Of a stretch of DNA of 64,000 bases, positions 23,812 through 33,212 are shown piece after piece. The translations under genes were made by a program, and so were the position numbers. The notes under the pieces are model-generated. The model made no database searches. It saw nothing but the letters and a program-made list of their open reading frames with translations, and had not been told where the DNA came from. Source of the stretch: an uncultured Acidiferrobacteraceae bacterium (GTDB lineage: Bacteria > Pseudomonadota > Gammaproteobacteria > Acidiferrobacterales > SZUA-150); contig CAJVXY010000007.1 in assembly GCA_913009895.1 (NCBI GenBank), positions 22,901 to 86,900 on the forward strand, given 5' to 3'. Each line of letters starts with the position of its first letter. The stretch's first letter is position 1.

Positions 23812-24645
23812 ATGACTGAATCAAAATTACATCAGTTGTTGTCAGCAGCAGTCGTCAGGCTGCTAAGGCCGTTGGTACGCCTGTTAATACGCAATGGTAT
23901 GTCTTTCGGAACTTTCTCTGACCTGGCAAAAAGAGTGTTTGTCGATATTGCCGATAAGGATTTTGCCATTGATGGCAAAAAACAAACGGTCTCCCGTGTT
24001 TCAGTGATAACTGGCCTGTCACGTAAAGAAGTTTCACGAGTGTTATCCCTGCCCGCAGTTGCCGACGATTCAGCCCAGCAAGAACAGTACAACCGTGCTG
24101 CCCGAATTATCAGTGGCTGGGTCAATGATCCGGATTTTCAGAATCAAAATGACCAGCCCGCCGAGTTATCAATTGAGGGCAATGAAAAAAGTTTTTCCAG
24201 CCTGGTGAAAAAGTACAGTGGTGATGTGCCTGTGCGTGCCTTGCTGGATGAGTTGCTTAGGGTAGGCGCAGTCATAAAGCAGAAAAATAATATGTTGTTA
24301 TTGAAGGAACGTGCATACGTGCCGCGGGCCGGTGACCTGGAAAATGTCGCCATACTCGGGGTTGATGTGGCCGGGTTACTCAACACCATTGATAATAACC
24401 TGCGGCCTGATGAACGGCAGTCATTATTTCAGCGCAAGGTTTATTATGACAATTTGCCGGAAGAGGCATTACAAGAGTTGCGGGAGATGACGCGAGAACA
24501 TGGCCAGGCCTTACTGGAAAAACTGAATAAATGGATGATGCAACAGGATCGCGATACCAGTGCAAACAGTAGTGGTACCGGTCGTATGGCCGCCGGGGTG
24601 GGTGTGTATCTTTTTGAGGAAAGGATTAACGAGGAGATAAAGTGA
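23812..24645 (+). CDS. DUF6502-like protein with probable HTH region
   Basis: VRLLRPLVRLLIRNGMSFGTFSDLAKRVFVDIA...KQTVSRVSVITGLSRKEVSRVL. Confidence 0.7.
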   Translation: MTESKLHQLLSAAVVRLLRPLVRLLIRNGMSFGTFSDLAKRVFVDIADKDFAIDGKKQTVSRVSVITGLSRKEVSRVLSLPAVADDSAQQEQYNRAARIISGWVNDPDFQNQNDQPAELSIEGNEKSFSSLVKKYSGDVPVRALLDELLRVGAVIKQKNNMLLLKERAYVPRAGDLENVAILGVDVAGLLNTIDNNLRPDERQSLFQRKVYYDNLPEEALQELREMTREHGQALLEKLNKWMMQQDRDTSANSSGTGRMAAGVGVYLFEERINEEIK

Positions 24646-26120
24646 TGAACACACAAAGAATGATCAAATATAGTTTGGTGTTGGCGATCTCCTTGCTAAC
24701 TGCCTGTAATGGCGGCATTGGTGGAACCGGTGGCAAGGGCGGCGGCGGTGGCTCAAAAAATGATATTTCAATTGGCACCGTCACAGCCACGGGTAGTGTC
24801 CAGGTAAACGGCGTTACTTTTAATACTTCCTCGGCGACAGTCACAATTGATGAGCTTGGTGCCCTTGAGACAGATCTTAAACAGGGCATGGTGGTAGAGG
24901 TCCGGGGCAGCATCAACAGCGAAACCGCTGGTAGCGCCGATACTGTGGCCGCTGAAGCGGTTGTCAAAGGACCAATCACTGCCATGCCTGTGAGCAACAC
25001 ACTGCAAATAGAGGTGTTAAAACAACTGGTCTTGCTTGATTCAGCAACCATTTTTATCGATAGCAGTGGCGTTGTTATAACGTTGGACGTTTTTATTACC
25101 AATACAACTAATGGCGAACTGGTCGAGGTCAGCGGATTTGTCAAAGATAACGGTGTAATAGCGGCAACCCGAATTGAAAAGAAAACCAGTCTCGATGATT
25201 ATAAGCTTAAGGGCATGATAACAAGAAAGTCAGCGACCACGTTTAATATCGGTACCCAGCTTGTGAATTTCTTTGGCGCGGATGTCAGTGATTTGCCTGG
25301 CGGCGCACTACCAGTTGATGATTCGTTGGTTGAAGTCAAAGCATCAATACCGTTGGGCGGTGGCGGTGAACTAGTCGCCATCCGGGTAGAGCTGGAAACA
25401 ATACGCAATTCTGAAGGCTCAAAAATCGAACTGGAAGGTTATGTCACTGATGCGACTAGAGCGCCGGGGACTTTTTTCATTGGTAGCCAGGAGATACAAA
25501 CCAATGGCGCAACAATATTTACTGGCGGTTTGCCTGCTGATATAAGATTGGGTGCTGAGGTCGAAGTGGAGGGCCAGATAACCCTTGGCATATTGATCGC
25601 CGATCAAGTCGAGTTTGAGTCCAATACCGAGGTTGAGGCGAAAACAACTGGTGTAACTATAGATGCTACAGGCGGTGGCATCATTACGCTTGATCTAGGT
25701 GGTGTGGATGATTTGGTTGTAGTAGTTACTGAGAATACAGAAATATCTACCCTTGACCTTGCAGGCAATAACCTGCTCTCGGATCTGGCAGCCAACGGTG
25801 GTAACCATATTCAGGTTAGCGGTAGTTATGATGCCGCTGCTCGAAACATTATTGCCACGAGTATTGAGGAAAAGACTGCCGACATTGATATTATTTTACA
25901 GGGTTCGGTCACCAAAATAACAAATACCGCACCACGATCAATAGAGATAATGGGTGTTACCGTCATACCTGATGGATCAGCGGTATATCGGGACGTGAAT
26001 GACTTGCTAATTACCGACTTTGCTGCATTTCAGATACGGGTCTCCGTGGGGTCAATCGTAAAAGCAAAGAGCAAACAAAATGCACCTGTCTTATGGGATA
26101 AGCTAAGACTGAAATATTAA
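24645..26120 (+). CDS. DUF5666-like multi-domain lipoprotein
   Basis: TGATG overlap with upstream stop; lipobox LLTAC followed by Gly-rich spacer NGGIGGTGGKGGGGGS; repeated VNGVTF/VVEVRGSI units. Confidence 0.75.
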   Translation: MNTQRMIKYSLVLAISLLTACNGGIGGTGGKGGGGGSKNDISIGTVTATGSVQVNGVTFNTSSATVTIDELGALETDLKQGMVVEVRGSINSETAGSADTVAAEAVVKGPITAMPVSNTLQIEVLKQLVLLDSATIFIDSSGVVITLDVFITNTTNGELVEVSGFVKDNGVIAATRIEKKTSLDDYKLKGMITRKSATTFNIGTQLVNFFGADVSDLPGGALPVDDSLVEVKASIPLGGGGELVAIRVELETIRNSEGSKIELEGYVTDATRAPGTFFIGSQEIQTNGATIFTGGLPADIRLGAEVEVEGQITLGILIADQVEFESNTEVEAKTTGVTIDATGGGIITLDLGGVDDLVVVVTENTEISTLDLAGNNLLSDLAANGGNHIQVSGSYDAAARNIIATSIEEKTADIDIILQGSVTKITNTAPRSIEIMGVTVIPDGSAVYRDVNDLLITDFAAFQIRVSVGSIVKAKSKQNAPVLWDKLRLKY

Positions 26121-26157
26121 TTTAATATTATATTTGCGATTTGATTCACACTTACAT

Positions 26158-26502
26158 TTACCCGGGCGGCCAATGCATCTGGCGGCCGGCCAGCAAGTGC
26201 AGGTGGATGTGATAAACGGATTGACCTGCTTCGGCATTACAATTGATTACTGTTCGATACCCTGAGTCTGCCACGCCTTCATCTTCAGCAATTTTTTTTG
26301 CCGCCGTAAAAAGGTGACCAATTAACAGGCTATGCTCCTGTTGCAGATCGTTAAGGGTGGCAATATGAATTTTGGGAACAATCAGGACATGCAGGGGTGC
26401 TTGTGGATTGATATCACGGAAGGCAAAGACGTGCTCATCCTGATAAACACTATCGGTCGGAATTTTGCCCGCGATCATTTTGCAAAACAGACAGTCACTC
26501 AT
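26158..26502 (-). CDS. HIT family protein (histidine triad)
   Basis: CLFCKMIAGKIPTDSVYQDEHVFAFRDINPQAPLHVLIVPK...QSVYHIHLHLLAGRQMHWPPG. Confidence 0.95.
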   Translation of the reverse strand: MSDCLFCKMIAGKIPTDSVYQDEHVFAFRDINPQAPLHVLIVPKIHIATLNDLQQEHSLLIGHLFTAAKKIAEDEGVADSGYRTVINCNAEAGQSVYHIHLHLLAGRQMHWPPG

Positions 26503-26610
26503 TGATACTTACCCGCGGTTTTAAAGATAACATAAAATCCCGATGCCAGAACGCCTCTGGATAAGTCTTACGAATAATCTGCCACAACTTTAACACAGCA
26601 CCCGCCAAAG

Positions 26611-27255
26611 ATGGTATTTTCAATGTTTAGTATTGCCAGTGAAATAAGTGCCGTGAGTCAACTACGTGTAAAAGCCCTGGGGGGTCCTGAATTTGGCCCA
26701 ATTGATCTTGATGTCGACCAGGGTCAATGTGTTTGTTTATCCGGGCCATCGGGTGCCGGCAAAACCATGTTAATGCGGTCTATTGTTGATCTCGATGATC
26801 ATCAGGGCGAGGTGTGGGTGAATGGACAAACCGCATCATCAATGAGCGGGCCTTGCTGGCGAAAACAGGTCGGTTTTTTGCCAGCCCATAGTCACTGGTG
26901 GTTTGAAACCGTGGCGGAGCACTTGTCTGAGGTTGAACCTGCTTCCCTGGGAGCACTTGGATTCGAGAATGACATTTTAGACAAGCCTGTTACCCGGCTT
27001 TCCACCGGCGAACAACAACGACTGGCTCTAATTCGGCTACTGGCAAACAAGCCGACAGTGCTTTTGCTGGATGAGCCTACCGCCAGTCTCGATCGGGAAA
27101 ATGTGGCGCGTATTGAGTCGCTGGTTAAACAATATCGGCAGCAGCACAACGTTGCTGTCCTGTGGGTCAGTCACGATCAGGACCAGATTAAAAGAGTGGC
27201 CACACGGCAGCTCACCATTGAGCAAGGACAGCTAACAGGCGAACAATCATGGTGA
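26611..27255 (+). CDS. ABC transporter ATP-binding protein, FetA/YbbL-like
   Basis: Walker A GPSGAGKT, signature LSTGEQQRLAL, Walker B LLLDEPTASLD; paired with FetB-like permease. Confidence 0.88.
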   Translation: MVFSMFSIASEISAVSQLRVKALGGPEFGPIDLDVDQGQCVCLSGPSGAGKTMLMRSIVDLDDHQGEVWVNGQTASSMSGPCWRKQVGFLPAHSHWWFETVAEHLSEVEPASLGALGFENDILDKPVTRLSTGEQQRLALIRLLANKPTVLLLDEPTASLDRENVARIESLVKQYRQQHNVAVLWVSHDQDQIKRVATRQLTIEQGQLTGEQSW

Positions 27256-28049
27256 TTACCCTGACGCCCATCGACCTGGCCGTGGCGGCCTTGCTGGTGA
27301 TTGCCCTGGCGGCGGTTTCGTGGCGGATGAAGCTGGGTGTGAGCAGTCAGCTGCTTGTTGCCGGGATCAGAACCATAATCCAGTTGCTGTTAGTCGGGTT
27401 GGTACTCAAGGTCCTGTTTGCCAATGCGGATTTGGGCTGGGTATTAATTATGGCAGTGGTGATGTTACTGGCCGCGGGCCGGGAAGTGGTTGCTCGCCAA
27501 CAACGCAAATTCAAAGGGGCCTGGGGTTTTGGTGTCGGCGTCAGCTCCATGTTTGTCTCCACTTTTGTTATCACGTTATTTTCCCTGGTGGTCATTATTG
27601 GTGTAAAGCCCTGGTATGACCCGCAATATTCCATTCCGTTATTAGGCATGATGCTGGGCAATACCATGAACGGTATTGCATTAAGCATGGATAGATTGCT
27701 GTACAGCTGCTGGCAACAAAGAGACGTTATTGAGGCCCGTTTATTAATGGGCCATTCAAGAGATGATGCCATTGGCAGTATACGCAAAGAAAGTATGCGC
27801 ACAGGTATGATGCCAATGATTAATGCCATGGCTGCGGCCGGGATCGTTAGCTTGCCTGGCTTGATGACCGGCCAGATTCTCAGCGGTACAGAACCCCTTG
27901 AAGCGGTGAAGTATCAAATCCTGATTATGTTTATGATAACTGCCGGTGCCGGTTTTGGTACCCTGGTTGCGGTCCAGTTAACAAGCCGTAGATTGTTTGA
28001 TGAACGACACCGGTTACGACTCGACCACCTGGAGACTGTCAAGTCCTGA
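27249..28049 (+). CDS. ABC transporter permease, FetB/YbbM-like (UPF0014)
   Basis: 266 aa multi-TM, PLLGMMLGNTMNGIALSMDRL, ARLLMGHSRDDAI, GIVSLPGLMTGQILSGTEPLEAVKYQ. Confidence 0.9.
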   Translation: MVITLTPIDLAVAALLVIALAAVSWRMKLGVSSQLLVAGIRTIIQLLLVGLVLKVLFANADLGWVLIMAVVMLLAAGREVVARQQRKFKGAWGFGVGVSSMFVSTFVITLFSLVVIIGVKPWYDPQYSIPLLGMMLGNTMNGIALSMDRLLYSCWQQRDVIEARLLMGHSRDDAIGSIRKESMRTGMMPMINAMAAAGIVSLPGLMTGQILSGTEPLEAVKYQILIMFMITAGAGFGTLVAVQLTSRRLFDERHRLRLDHLETVKS

Positions 28050-28257
28050 CCAGGACTGGAAATTACTTTTTTTGTTCAGGAACTTGCCACAGGTGCCAAA
28101 GTCGAAGTTAATGTCGGTTTTTTGGCGATGGTCATGGGCACAAATAAGTTGGAATAAATGCCCGTACTTGTGAATCTTATCTCAATAAACAAAAGTCTCG
28201 TATTATTTTATTGGTTATAACCTATTGATTATTAACATTATTAAAAAAGATAACAAG

Positions 28258-28917
28258 ATGGAGAAAAGAATGAATAGTAGATATTTTATGGTTTTGCTCT
28301 TTAGCATGGTCGTGACCATGCCGGTATCGGCAGCAGATACAGTACGGCCCCTCGATCCCAACGTCGACCATGTTACGCGCTGGATCTGGTTCGTGGATGC
28401 GGTTCACGCACTCCATGAAAAGCAAATCAAGGGCAAAGACATTAAAATCGAAACCACTAAGGGCGGTTATGCCCGCTTACCTGATTTTTACCAGGAAAAA
28501 AAATATACTGATAAAAAAACCGGCCGTCTGTTAAGTAAAGTTTTGTGGGAGACAAAGAATGATGATTTGCTGCATTCAATAGAAGTTTATGTCTACGATA
28601 AAAAAGGTCGTGTGATCCGTGACTTTGGTGGATCGTACCTGACCCATAGCCGCGCCGCCCCGCAGCAGACGTTGATTAGTTTGCACGTTTATAATCAGGG
28701 TTTGCATGCCATTCGACAATTTGATGCCACCGATGCCCGTATTTTTGAACTCTGTGAGGGGACATTTCGTGGCAAAAAAATTGCAATGAGACTGGGTGAT
28801 ATGGAAATTCTTGAGTATGAGGATGAGCCCGTATCGCCAATGACAACCCCGCTTTACAAGGCGTGTTTTAAGGGCTTGCCGGTTAAAAGTGCCGGTAAGT
28901 ATCTGACACCCCAATAA
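28258..28917 (+). CDS. Secreted protein of unknown function
   Basis: Signal peptide MNSRYFMVLLFSMVVTMPVSAAD; no family recognised. Start 28258 or 28270. Confidence 0.65.
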   Translation: MEKRMNSRYFMVLLFSMVVTMPVSAADTVRPLDPNVDHVTRWIWFVDAVHALHEKQIKGKDIKIETTKGGYARLPDFYQEKKYTDKKTGRLLSKVLWETKNDDLLHSIEVYVYDKKGRVIRDFGGSYLTHSRAAPQQTLISLHVYNQGLHAIRQFDATDARIFELCEGTFRGKKIAMRLGDMEILEYEDEPVSPMTTPLYKACFKGLPVKSAGKYLTPQ

Positions 28918-28975
28918 TGCTGGAAGGCCTGACTGCGCCGGGCTAGTTAACAAGGTTTGGCCGAATAACCCGGGC

Positions 28976-29010
28976 AAAAAAAAGCGTCTGAAAAATTCAG
29001 ACGCTTTTTT
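28976..29010. terminator. Bidirectional intrinsic terminator
   Basis: AAAAAAAGCGTCTGAA-AAA-TTCAGACGCTTTTTT between convergent genes. Confidence 0.9.
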
Positions 29011-29055
29011 ATTTCAGGGATAAGGCCGGCGAGAGCTGGCCTGATCCGGTCTTGC

Positions 29056-29085
29056 CCAGATGTTGGTCTACCAGATGTTGGTCTA
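29056..29085. repeat. Perfect 15-bp tandem duplication
   Basis: CCAGATGTTGGTCTA x2 (29056-29070, 29071-29085), overlapping the stop codon of the HU-like gene. Confidence 0.9.
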
Positions 29086-29400
29086 TAAGACCATATCTTT
29101 CAGGCCTTTCAAAGGCGTGACCTTAACCACATTGCGGGCAGGTTTTGCCTTAAACATCATTTCTTCACCTGTGAATGGGTTGACACCTTTACGTGCCGCC
29201 ACTGCAGGTTTTTTTACAACCTTGATTTTCATCATACCCGGGATACTGAAAATGCCTGGGCCTTTTTTAAGGTCGCTGCCAATCATGCTTGATAGGGCGT
29301 CAAATACGGCACCAACCTGTTTTTTTGTAAGCTCGGTTTCTTCAGAGATATAAGACATTATCTCGGACTTTGTGCTGGGTTTTCCTGTTTTAGTTGCCAT
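29083..29400 (-). CDS. HU/IHF-family DNA-binding protein
   Basis: SEIMSYISEETELTKKQVGAVFDALSSMIGSDLKKGPGIFSIPGMMKIKVVKKPAVAARKGVNPFTGEEMMFKAKPARNVVKVTPLKGLK. Confidence 0.88.
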   Translation of the reverse strand: MATKTGKPSTKSEIMSYISEETELTKKQVGAVFDALSSMIGSDLKKGPGIFSIPGMMKIKVVKKPAVAARKGVNPFTGEEMMFKAKPARNVVKVTPLKGLKDMVL

Positions 29401-29902
29401 TCATCACTCCTGCATCTTTGTTTTATTTAAGTGAGTAAATTCCCCTGAGGGTGGTAAATTCCTAGTGGGCATTACTAGTGGTATCAGTTTGTTTATGTTT
29501 TTAGTAATTCGATTATATAAAGACTTGTGTATATCAAAGAATTAAGATTCTAAAAAATTTAAATTTTATATATAAAGTAAATTTATAATTTACATTACAA
29601 ATAAAATCGGTGTTTCAAGATCCTTTGTCAACGCCGGCGCCTAAAGTAGCACAACTTTATACTGAAATGGTAGGGTCAAATGCACTTTTCGTCGGTTATA
29701 TTTCACTTTTTTTCAAAAAAAAGTCTTTACAGAGTTTAGAATCGAGGTGTAGGCAGGTTTCGGTCAGAAATATTAACGAGTAATGTACAAAATTTAATGT
29801 AAATTCATGAAGTGGGTTGCCTGGATTATTTGGAAACTGTCTATATTATAATTAGTCCAGATTAGCTCAGAAATCATTTTGGGGAAATAAGAAGATAGTG
29901 AT

Positions 29903-31681
29903 ATGGCTGTGACATGGTTTAAGTGGATGGTTCGTCAAATCTTCAGGGTACTGTATCGCGTTGAAATCAAGGGAATGGCACATTATCGTGCTGCCGGTGA
30001 TCGTGTACTCATTATAGCGAATCATACTTCCTTCCTTGATGGTCTTTTTATGACCCTGTTTTTGCCTGACCGACTGGGTTTTGTGATTAATACCTATATT
30101 GCCCGGCTCTGGTGGGTGAAGCCTTTTTTGCGGTTCGTGGATATATTTGTACTTGACCATACCCGCCCCATGGCGATACGAACCGTGATCGATTATGTGC
30201 GTAGCGGTAAACGAGCGGTCATTTTTCCAGAAGGCCGAATCACGTTAACCGGTTCATTGATGAAGGTTTACCAGGGCAGTGGTCTGGCCGCCGATCGATG
30301 CCAGGCGGTCATCCTGCCAATTCGAATCGATGGGGCACAATATACGCCGCTCTCGCGACTGGAAGACCAGGTTCGGATTCGCTGGTTCCCCAGGATACGC
30401 ATGACAATTATGCCGCCGCAGTCCCTGCAGTTGCCTGACGATATGAAAGGTCGCGCCAGGCGCGCCCGTGCCACATTATTTTTATCCGATTTAATGTCCG
30501 ATATGGTATTCAGGACATCCCTCACCATCCGGTCCCTCAATGAGGCCATGCTGGTAGCCCGTGAAGTCCATGGCAAGAACCATATTATTCTGGATGATAT
30601 TCATCGTCGCACCCTGGATTACGATACTTTTCTCGGCATAGTCTGGTCCTGGTCAGGAACAGTAAAAGCCCAGAAATTAGCACGTGCCGGGCTACTCACA
30701 GGCAACAGTATCTCAGCTGCTATCATTTTTTATGGATTGCAATGGACAAACACAACACCCGTACTAATCGATATTAATCTGGATGCGAGAAAAATAAAAA
30801 AAATGTTAATCAGTTCGGGGGTGACAACCGTTTACACATCCCTGAGCATAATGAAGACACTCCGTCGCGAACACCTTATCGAACAACTGGCTGATACATT
30901 GAAGGTTATTGATGTTGACCAGGAAATTCAAAAACTGATCCAGGATCCACCGTCAAAATTATCAACCCGACTGAAGGTTTTCAGCGCCCGAATTAAATTG
31001 AACGAAAAAACTCCAAATTCACCTGCGGCAATTTTATATGCCAGGGACGAGGCAGGTGAATTTCATGAACGAATTTACAGCCACGAAAACTTGTTGGTAG
31101 CACGGCAACAATTTGTAACCAGGTTCGATTTTAATTCTACAGATGTCATGTTTTGTGCCTGGCAGCCATATCACATTAATGGATTATTGATGGGCCTGGT
31201 TTTGCCTGTCCTCTCTGGCATTAAATCCTATTGTTACCCGGTGCCGGAACGATATCGTATTGCATCAGAGCTGATTTATGATGCTGGCACCACATTGCTG
31301 GCAGCACCAGAATCCTGTTTTGCCGGTTATGAAAAATATGCCCATGCCTACGATATGTATCACGTGCGTTATGCGTTTTTATTTGACGCGAGTTCAGTTG
31401 AGTTATTAAAAAAAATCTACCGGCGATTCGGCGTCAGGATTTTGCAGGGTCATGCCGATGCATTCAATGGCCTGATAGTTTCAATTAACACACCAATCGA
31501 AAACAAGTGGGGCTCGCTGGGCAAACCACTTCCAGGTATAACCTTGTCCAGTACCGGGCAGGGCAGTAATAATGACTATCTTTTAAGCAGTGACTCTGTG
31601 CCAGTCAATATCAGGGAGGACCCGGGTATTCCTGTTAAAAATATTTCGATAGATGACGATGGTTACCTGGTCCCGCGTTAA
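29903..31681 (+). CDS. PlsC-type acyltransferase fused to a truncated, degenerate AMP-binding (Aas-like) domain
   Basis: PlsC motifs NHTSFLDG, FPEGRITLTG; C-terminal half aligns by eye with the Aas acyl-ACP synthetase region but lacks its catalytic motifs. Confidence 0.82.
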   Translation: MAVTWFKWMVRQIFRVLYRVEIKGMAHYRAAGDRVLIIANHTSFLDGLFMTLFLPDRLGFVINTYIARLWWVKPFLRFVDIFVLDHTRPMAIRTVIDYVRSGKRAVIFPEGRITLTGSLMKVYQGSGLAADRCQAVILPIRIDGAQYTPLSRLEDQVRIRWFPRIRMTIMPPQSLQLPDDMKGRARRARATLFLSDLMSDMVFRTSLTIRSLNEAMLVAREVHGKNHIILDDIHRRTLDYDTFLGIVWSWSGTVKAQKLARAGLLTGNSISAAIIFYGLQWTNTTPVLIDINLDARKIKKMLISSGVTTVYTSLSIMKTLRREHLIEQLADTLKVIDVDQEIQKLIQDPPSKLSTRLKVFSARIKLNEKTPNSPAAILYARDEAGEFHERIYSHENLLVARQQFVTRFDFNSTDVMFCAWQPYHINGLLMGLVLPVLSGIKSYCYPVPERYRIASELIYDAGTTLLAAPESCFAGYEKYAHAYDMYHVRYAFLFDASSVELLKKIYRRFGVRILQGHADAFNGLIVSINTPIENKWGSLGKPLPGITLSSTGQGSNNDYLLSSDSVPVNIREDPGIPVKNISIDDDGYLVPR

Positions 31682-31724
31682 GATAATTTTTATTGCAATG
31701 TTAATAGTCGTTTAAAATTAAATC

Positions 31725-33011
31725 ATGAACAGAAGATCGTTTGTCGCGCTACTGGCCGGTGCCGGTGTATTAGCCGGTGCCTATGCCCTGATCCGACCCC
31801 GGGGCGGGTTTATTAACCCCTGTCTGCAGACACCCATGCCAGACGCCCTTGGCCAACATGAAATCGTACAGGCCGCCTGGCAAGGCATCGATATAAAACA
31901 GTTCTGGGATGTCCATGTCCACCTTGTTGGTCTCGGTCACGGCAATACCGGTGCCCGGGTCAACCCGGATATGCAAAGTCCTGATCATCCATTGCAATAT
32001 GTGCAATATCAATTTTATTTGAACGCATCCTGCGCGCAAAACGCAAAAAATATTGATGCCGAGTATGTGCGACAGCTAAGACGATTACACGAAGGCCTCC
32101 TTAAATCTTTTGAAAATTCCTCTGCTAATACGATGGCCAAATTACCTGGTAAACCAGGCGCGGCCAAGTTGATGTTGTTGGCCTTTGACCAGGTATACGA
32201 TGAGGCAGGGTACAAACAGCCTGACGCCAGCGCCTTTTACATACCAAACGAGTATGCTCAATCCGTGACCAGGTCTTACCCAGATCAATTCGAATGGATT
32301 GCATCGGTTCATCCCTATCGCAAAGATGCCCTGGAACAATTACAGTGGTCAGTCAGTCGTGGTGCCCGGGCAATCAAATGGTTGCCCTCGGCCATGGGGA
32401 TTAATCCTGGTTCACCATTGTGTGATGCTTTTTACGAGGCATTGGCCAGGTTCAATTTACCATTATTAGTCCATGCCGGTAGTGAGATAGCTGTGTCCGG
32501 TCCTGGCGGCCAGGATTTAGGTAATCCGCTGCTCCTGAGAAGACCCCTGGAACGAGGTGTGAGAGTCATTGTTGCCCACAGCGCGTCATCCGGTGAAGGT
32601 GTTGATCTTGACCGGGGTAGCAACGGGGAGATGAAAACGAATTTTGAGTTATTTGCCCGGTTGATGGACGACAGTAATTACCAAAAGAATTTATTTGGTG
32701 AAATATCTGCCATCACCCAGGTAAATCGGGTTGGCCTGCCCCTGGAAACTATACTCAAAAAAGAAAGTTGGCGGGGTCGAATTCTTAACGGCAGTGATTA
32801 CCCCTTGCCTGCCATTTTGCCTTTATTTTCTCTCGAATGGTTACAGCTTAAAGACTACATATCTGCCAGCGAAGCCAGTGTCCTGGCAGATATTCGACTT
32901 TATAACCCGTTATTATTTGATTTTGTGTTGAAAAGGACCATACGTTTCCAGGGGCTCAGGCTGGCCACTGAAATCTTTCACACCAGGCGTTTTTTTATTG
33001 CCGCAAGTTGA
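31725..33011 (+). CDS. Amidohydrolase-family protein (amidohydrolase_2-like) with N-terminal signal sequence
   Basis: MNRRSFVALLAGAGVLAGAYA; FWDVHVHLVG, LPLLVHAGSE, VIVAHSASSGE, ILNGSDYPLP. Confidence 0.78.
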   Translation: MNRRSFVALLAGAGVLAGAYALIRPRGGFINPCLQTPMPDALGQHEIVQAAWQGIDIKQFWDVHVHLVGLGHGNTGARVNPDMQSPDHPLQYVQYQFYLNASCAQNAKNIDAEYVRQLRRLHEGLLKSFENSSANTMAKLPGKPGAAKLMLLAFDQVYDEAGYKQPDASAFYIPNEYAQSVTRSYPDQFEWIASVHPYRKDALEQLQWSVSRGARAIKWLPSAMGINPGSPLCDAFYEALARFNLPLLVHAGSEIAVSGPGGQDLGNPLLLRRPLERGVRVIVAHSASSGEGVDLDRGSNGEMKTNFELFARLMDDSNYQKNLFGEISAITQVNRVGLPLETILKKESWRGRILNGSDYPLPAILPLFSLEWLQLKDYISASEASVLADIRLYNPLLFDFVLKRTIRFQGLRLATEIFHTRRFFIAAS

Positions 33012-33212
33012 ATAATTGTGAATCGTCATGTCACGCTGCATGGTTATTGGGTTGTAGATCGTCTATTTGCCCACAATAATTCCGATTTAATACTGTTTCC
33101 TGTTGCCAGCAAGGCTATAATCCGGTCAAATTTTTAGACCTGTTTTTAGACTTGGCGCTGGTTATGAGCCCTTGGTTTTTACCGGAATCTTAACCAGTTG
33201 GAGATTTTTTAT

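Noticed and set aside
29400-29900. Possible ncRNA or prophage remnant in the 500-bp AT-rich intergenic region
   Set aside because: No clear hairpin plus T-tract, tRNA-like structure or coding remnant was visible; left unannotated.
30268-30576. 102-aa minus-strand ORF in the acyltransferase gene
   Set aside because: Antisense to a long supported CDS with no family match.
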